Translations under genes and position numbers: made by a program
From: Alnus glutinosa
Lineage: Eukaryota; Streptophyta; Magnoliopsida; Fagales; Betulaceae
Reading direction: 5' to 3'
Assembly (NCBI RefSeq): GCF_958979055.1
Contig: NC_084886.1
Span: forward strand, 12,448,654-12,512,653
DNA: 64,000 nt
Notes under the pieces: model-generated
Told to the model about the DNA's origin: nothing
Database searches by the model: none
What the model saw: the letters and a program-made list of their open reading frames with translations, nothing else
Part shown: one piece after another, positions 58,546-64,000 of the stretch
Numbering within the stretch: the first letter of the stretch is position 1
Layout of the letters: each line of letters opens with the position of its first letter

Positions 58546-59001
58546 TTTTTTTTTTTTTTTTTTTTTGATAAAAAAAGGGTAAGTACTAAGATTATTCATT
58601 ATAGAGTAAAACTCTCTATTTAGGTGTGACCAAAGTAATACCTTACCCGCTAAGTACTAGTCAAGAGGGACTTAAATAGATTCGTAAAGAATTTTGAAAT
58701 TATTCGTGGGTGTTTCTTATAAGACGAGTCGAGCCACAATCGAATTAAGATCCTTTCAAATTATGAAACCCACCTAACCAAATAAAAATTGAATTGTTCA
58801 AGTATTTAGCCAGATAAGTGAGTCCAATAAACAGTCTTTCACAATCACCTGATCCGCTCCGATCTGATTTAAGTTTAAGTCCCACTTAAAACATAATAAC
58901 AAAAAACAAGGGAGCAAAGATTAGTGGACATGAGTTGAGTCTCGTTCCCTTAACATTATGCCAATACCACTAAGTCAACACCTACGAAGGTGTAGGTGTA
59001 C
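58546..59001 (-). mobile_element. SINE-like retroposon with target duplication
   Basis: 456 bp with a T-run at its left end (poly(A) on the minus strand). The minus-strand head carries tRNA-like promoter words (GACTTAGTGGTATTGG and GAGACTCAACTCATGTCC). GTTTGTGAATGC / GTTTATGAATGC flanks it (58534-58545 and 59002-59013), one mismatch in 12. It is long for a SINE; a SINE-LINE composite is possible. Confidence 0.6.
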
Positions 59002-59013
59002 GTTTATGAATGC

Positions 59014-60415
59014 AATTAATTACTAGTGTTTGCTTAATAATCAAATGGGATGCTGTCATTGATTTGACCGTTGCCCTCCGTGCTTTGAATGCCAACGAAA
59101 AGGAAAAGATTGTTTGATTATTCTAAGTGGAAAAAAGTAATCAAATTGCATATTGAAAGGATTCTCGGTTTCTCACCAGGGTATAACATGTCAAGGAAAC
59201 AGAAGTTGGCAATTTTATTTTATATTTTTTCTTCATTTTATTGTTTATTTCCAAATAATAAAAAAATCTCTCAAATAAAAGAAAACATCAATATATATCA
59301 AGCTGACCTCTAATTTGAAAAGGTTGTAGATAACGCCAATGGATTCATTTCTCTTGCCCTATTTTATTCAAACAATTAATAGTCATTGCCTTGACCTCCT
59401 CAATCCCCTTTCATCTTAAAATAAGGTCAGAACAAAGAAGGGTACCCATTTTCTGAAGCAAGCCAAACCACGCAAGAATGTTCCTTCGTCACTGTCACAG
59501 CATTGACTAAATGCACGTTCTAATTGTACGCAGCTAAGTACATTCAAAATAATTTTGTACCTCTTGGTTTTCTTTCCTATTTTTTTCTGACTTTTTTTCT
59601 TTCTATATTTAGAAAGATCAGGCCTGTTTGATAATCCCCCCTTCTTCTTTTTTTCACTTCTCTCCAAAAAAAAGTCAACATCAAAACATTTTCATTTTTT
59701 TTATTTTTTATATCACATCAATTATTTATTATTATTATTATTATTATTCAAATTAAAAAAAAAATTACTACAAAAACAAAATTTTTTCACTTTTTCATAA
59801 AATAATTTTAAACTTCTTCCTACTCCATATTACATCAATCACATTTTATTTTTATTAAAAAAAAAAAAAAAATCGCTCCACAAGGATTACCAAGCAGGGC
59901 CGTGGTCAAATATCAAGTTTGAAATATGAAGGCAAAAGCTCTGATTCGTCCAGAAACAACTTTATGGACAAACCTCTTCCGTGCGGCATAGGGTAACTAC
60001 AAACTGCTATAATGTTAATAATCAGAAAATTTAATTATCATATTACAAATTCCAGAGTTGTTTATTAATATCTGAAATGATTCAAAAAGTCCAAAAACTT
60101 GGGTCAACACGGTGTACTTCTAAAAAGAGATATTACTCAAAACCCGACAAGGGCGGTTAAAATTAAATAAACATTTTTTTTTTTGTATTTTTTTCTCCTC
60201 TCATTTTGAAAATTAATGATTTGCATCTATCTGTCTTATTACGTGAATTCAACCGATCTAATAGTTAATTTTTAAATTTAAAAAAATAAATAAAAAAGAC
60301 CTAAATATACTAAATAACATGCCTCGTTAAATAATGATTTATTGCTTTTTTAACTATTCAGATGGAACTTTTGATAAGGTCATATACATAGTATCGCCAG
60401 CTTATGCTATCACTG
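59014..60415. other. Gene-poor AT-rich region
   Basis: No gene is supported. It has an (ATT)n run near 59725-59750 and several homopolymer runs. A 74-codon frame at 59089-59313 has no recognisable features. Confidence 0.4.
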
Positions 60416-60738
60416 CTTAGAGTACGTTTGTTTGGAAGTAAGAATTTGTAAGGAAAGATTACGATTTTAAACCAATTGTATAAAATATATTATTTAAGAG
60501 TACATTTGAAAAAAATTACAATTTGAAAAAGTCAAAAAAAAAATAATAAAAAAATAATATTTTCAAATCACATACAAATGGTACATTTTTAATGTAAATT
60601 TGAAAGCCAAATCACAATTTTACTAAACACTTAACTGAATTTTCAAATTGTACGTATTAAAATAAGACTTTTTGAAACCGTAAAAATTGTACGTATTAAA
60701 ATAAGACTTTTTGAAACCGTAAACCCAAGCAGACCTTA
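60416..60738. mobile_element. Diverged Tourist-like MITE with internal duplication
   Basis: Relative of 27087-27388 (ends 'gtacgtttgtttgg' and 'cccaagcagacctta'; inside 'attttactaaacacttaact'). Near the right end a 39-bp unit starting 'attgtacgtatt' is repeated in tandem (60647 and 60686). Confidence 0.6.
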
Positions 60739-61598
60739 ACTAAAACTCTTATAAAAGTATGTCTTTGGTTCACAATAGGCAACTTATTTAATAACCTCAA
60801 CGTGCATCTAATTTATACGTAACGTTCTACCGAATAACCATTAATTACTTTATCAACCAAATCTTCTACAGAGTAAATTTGAAGGAAAAAGCGTCTGCAG
60901 CTTCTAGTTTCTCTTTGTTGGTGCATCAACTGCTATAAACGACAAGAAGAAGATGCATTTTATAGGAGATCACGAGGCTTATGATCACAGTCGTTAAGAC
61001 TATAAATAAATATTAATAGTAATTTCCGTTTTGGTACACCAAAAAGGGCGTCCATTGTCACACCAGCCGTTTTTATTTTTGGTTAATCACAACTCTCTAG
61101 AAAAACCAATGTAATTTGCTCACGATATTAAGCAGATAACATTAAAGAAAAAATAAAAATAAAATAAAAGTCGGCACAAATCATATCTGTATAATATTAT
61201 AAGTCAACGGCTTATAAATCCGAAAGTTCAAAATCTGCTCGGAAAATGACAGCTTATCTAAAAGTCAATGGCAAAACTGAATTCCAAAACCTCCATCACC
61301 GGCGATATGCCTTTCACACAATCAGCCAGCGCAGAGAAAACAAATACGCAAGATGGAACCTGAAATATATATGCGGCTATCTTATGTCTAAGTCAAGCCT
61401 AGCCTCTTTAGCTTTTCAACTTGTACTTGTTGTGTACGAGAGATGTCCATCCAGACTAATTCAATGTTTTGTAATGCTAATAAATCTAAAAACTGATGTT
61501 ATATATACCAACTTTAAAAGTGAAGGCTTAACTTGCATTCAATGAGTAGTAATAGTTCCATTTTTTTACTTTTGATGTGTAAACTTCAGAGAGCCACT
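60739..61598. other. Intergenic, 3' flank of the RNA helicase gene
   Basis: No separate gene is supported. A 99-codon frame at 61246-61545 on the plus strand lacks any family resemblance. Confidence 0.4.
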
Positions 61599-64000
61599 CT
61601 ACTCCATGCCCATTTTCAGCTTTTTCTTCTGCTTTCTTCGCTGATCACGCATACCTGGAAGAGGGAAAAGAACAGTTATGAATGTTGCCTCCCTCCACCT
61701 AGTTAAATACACATGCACAGGAAAATGGAAAATAAGAAAATATACGTTTCTTCTCCTCTTTTCTCTTTCTCCTAAGATTCTCCACATTCCTTCGTTTTTC
61801 GGCCATCTCTTTCACATCCGTATGCATATGCACCTGTTAGAGATATACCAAAATATAAAATGCCAGAACTTGGAAGAGGGAAAAGATCGCAAACAGACTG
61901 ATTCAGGATGCTTTTACATCTATAATGGTAAGGGAACAACACGGCATATGAATAAAAGAGGTGACTCAAGAATTGTCTAATTCTACATATGATAGGGCCA
62001 GAGTTTCCAATGAGAGTTGGATCAGTTTTTGCTACTGCCTCAATTCATTAGGCTACACTCCAGCATGTCAAATATACCAACAAGACAATGGATGTTGGGC
62101 CTACAATAACTCCCTATAATTTTTTATCAAAATCATATGCTGGAATATAAACTCGCTATTAACGCTCATTTATCATCCATCACCTGGAAGGCATAATTTT
62201 CAATGTTGCCAGTATATAACTATCTTGATATTATTTTCTGCAAAAGCAAATGCAGTAAATAATAATTTAAAACAGTCAATGTTTAAGCAGCTGGTAAATC
62301 TACTTGCGAAATTTCCATTTACACCCAAACTTCAAAAGTACAGTTATATAGACATATATCCTTCTAGGCATTACGGGATCTTCCGTAAGGCCTCTTATGT
62401 GTGCAAACTCCGACAAGAGAGTGAAATGAAAATTTTAATTCCTTTGTTTTTTTTTTTTTTTTGTTGATAAGTAAACTTCCATAGAAACTAGTAGAGTAAC
62501 CATTAAGCCAAAGGGTAAATAACACAAGATATGGACACTACCTCATGACCAGCACTACGAAGTGCCTGGAGTGGCTCCACACAATCCTGACCAATAACCA
62601 ACAATTTCCTTCTTTTGTTTTCTCCTGAAACCCCGCTGCCACCAAGTTTTTGCCTAGCAAGTTGTTCAAACTGATGTTGGACGAGAGGTGAAACACCAGC
62701 CTGAAAAAGAAAAAGAAGTACTAATTATACTTCAAAAGTATTGGAGTGAGGGGATATGACATAAATAATAAGGTGGGAACAGCATAATAGGTTATATATT
62801 GAAACCAGAGCCGATACTCATACCATACAATTAGATAGATCACTAATAAAATGTAGCATATATTACAGTTCCCCCCAGCCCGGACCCCAAAAAAAAAATT
62901 ATCACCCACATTCTTAAGTTGACCTCTAAACTACAACTCACCACAACTTGGACCTATAAACTACCACAATGTTTTGAGTTGCTCCCTATGTGAAAATTGG
63001 CTATTATTTGGAATGAAAAATCGTTAGCACATGCGTCTGATTACCAAATTGCCCTCACTTAAAAAAAAAAAATTAACACATCTATTCAGAGGGGCGACCA
63101 CGCGGCCACTCACCTTTTCAAAGGGGACGGCCGCCTAACATGTTTGTTCAGAGGGATGGCTGCATGGCCACCCCTCACCTATTTAGAAAAGGTAGTCGTG
63201 TGGCCACCCCAGCTGTTCACAGGGGGTGGCCCTGAGCGTGGCCATGCTGCATGGCCACATGGGGTTGACAGCGGGGTGGCCATGCAGCAACCCCCATAAT
63301 AGAGGGGGTGGCCGAAAAGGTAGTCACGCAGCCACCCCAATTGTTCAAAGGGGGTGGCCCTGCGCATGGCCACATGGGGTTGACAGAGGGGTGGCCGCGC
63401 GGCCACCACTCACCTTTAGAGGGGTAGTGCCCTCTGTTGAGGCAGGGGGTAGCTGCACAGCCACCCTTGTGTAATCTTTATGTCAGTTTTTTTTAGGGCA
63501 ATTTGGTAATTCAGGCACACGACTAAGGCACATGCTAACGTTTTCCATCCCAAATAAATGTCAATTTTGACACAAGGGGGAACTCAAAATCTTTTGTAGT
63601 TTATAGGTCCAAGTTGTTCCTCCACCACGAACCCTAGTTCTACAGCAGTATAGAAAGGGTAACCAAGTAAATAAGAAAGATTTCATAAATGGTTACCCCT
63701 GCCAAATAACGACGTGAAAATGTTCTTGGTTGCAACGGACGTGACAAAAGCATATTGAGCTCCTGCAATTTGAAAGAAAATAAAATGAGCTTATGTAAGA
63801 TTACGTTTAGTAAAATGAATTGGCCAAACTTCTAGATTGTTATAAGTTTTAACTGTGACAGGCAGTACAAGGTTAAAAGGAGAACATCCAAGGAAAGAGG
63901 AAACCTGCTGCAACTTCTTTAATTGTATGGAAGTAGTTTTCTTTTGCTTGAAATTGTTCACTATTTCCTCCTCGCTGTCATAATTATCCATTACTAATTC
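61599..64000 (-). CDS. C-terminal exons of a MAK5/DDX24-like DEAD-box RNA helicase (probably RH13), cut by the window edge
   Basis: Five exons in agreeing phase on the minus strand: 63905 to the edge, 63697-63762, 62542-62700, 61746-61833 and 61599-61654. They read DNYDSEEEIVNNFKQKK..QLKKLQQ, then ELNMLLSRPLQPRTFSRRYLAG, AGVSPLVQHQFEQLARQKLG..LLVIGQDCVEPLQALRSAGHE, a basic helix (EMAEKRRNVENLRRKRKEEKKR) and the end QRRKQKKKLKMGME. The block 'L-x-x-L-L-x-x-P-L-x-P-R-x-F-S-x-x-Y' resembles the tail of MAK5/DDX24 helicases, which act in 60S ribosome biogenesis in the nucleolus, and the lysine-rich end fits a nucleolar protein. The helicase core itself is outside the window, so the family call rests on the tail alone. 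Confidence 0.6.
62930..63630. mobile_element. Foldback element with GC-rich core in an intron of the helicase gene
   Basis: The left arm (ACAACTTGGACCTATAAACT, then TTACCAAATTGCCCT) comes back inverted at the right (AGGGCAATTTGGTAATTC to AGTTTATAGGTCCAAGTTGT). Between them lie an A-tract and a GC-rich core (63090-63475) of repeated palindromes such as GTGGCCGCGCGGCCAC. No transposase is present. Exact ends and a target duplication could not be fixed. Confidence 0.7.

Noticed and set aside
59089-59313. 74-codon frame with a basic start
   Set aside because: Low-complexity AT-rich frame with no domain, no neighbours in support and no sign of conservation.
1-64000. CRISPR arrays, operons, prokaryotic promoters
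   Set aside because: The DNA is a plant nuclear region with spliced genes; direct repeats seen are transposon-related or microsatellites.

Overview
The window is nuclear DNA of a flowering plant, most likely a woody rosid-type eudicot. Genes have many introns, the intergenic DNA is AT-rich, and there are several families of small DNA transposons, LINE and SINE tails and LTR fossils. All protein families seen are plant families: wall-associated kinase, plastid D1-processing protease, SMAP1, BLUS1-type kinase and AMT1. The species cannot be fixed from the sequence alone.

Layout. 1-21.2 kb is a tandem array of wall-associated receptor kinase (WAK-like) genes. There is a nearly full gene whose EGF exon has shrunk in frame (1983-5302), a promoter-plus-exon-1 fragment (about 9.3-9.8 kb), and a complete gene (16507-19925). 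The units are separated by a CACTA transposon end, an LTR-retrotransposon fossil, a 1.55-kb almost fully palindromic foldback element and a second foldback with a GC-rich core. 21.2-27.6 kb holds SMAP1 (minus strand), a plastid-type membrane protein of unknown function (plus strand), a SINE and MITEs. 27.7-38.7 kb is one 13-exon minus-strand gene for the thylakoid-lumen carboxyl-terminal processing protease of photosystem II D1 (CTPA type). Its introns hold many insertions, including a terminal-inverted-repeat element that captured part of a CYP94-type cytochrome P450 gene. 39.2-45.3 kb is a tandem pair of intronless BLUS1-like kinases, each of which has lost a different set of catalytic residues. 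45.5-51.8 kb is gene-poor, with a 5'-truncated LINE. 51.8-53.4 kb is an intronless AMT1 ammonium transporter (minus strand). 53.4-61.6 kb is gene-poor and contains a 1.7-kb hAT-type element with a perfect 8-bp target duplication. 61.6-64.0 kb holds the last exons of a minus-strand gene, probably the MAK5/DDX24-like RNA helicase RH13, running off the right edge.

How things fit. The genes are unrelated housekeeping or signalling genes rather than one pathway. Two of them, CTPA and the BLUS1-like pair, concern light biology: D1 maturation in the lumen, and a family that links phototropin to stomatal opening. The strongest points for a second look are the complementary motif losses in the BLUS1 pair, the in-frame loss of the WAK EGF repeat, the captured P450 inside a protease intron, the duplicated 3' splice site of CTPA, and a recurring design in which unrelated foldback arms enclose the same kind of GC-rich palindromic core.

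All exon coordinates were read by hand from splice signals and conserved protein sequence. No alignment or expression data were available.
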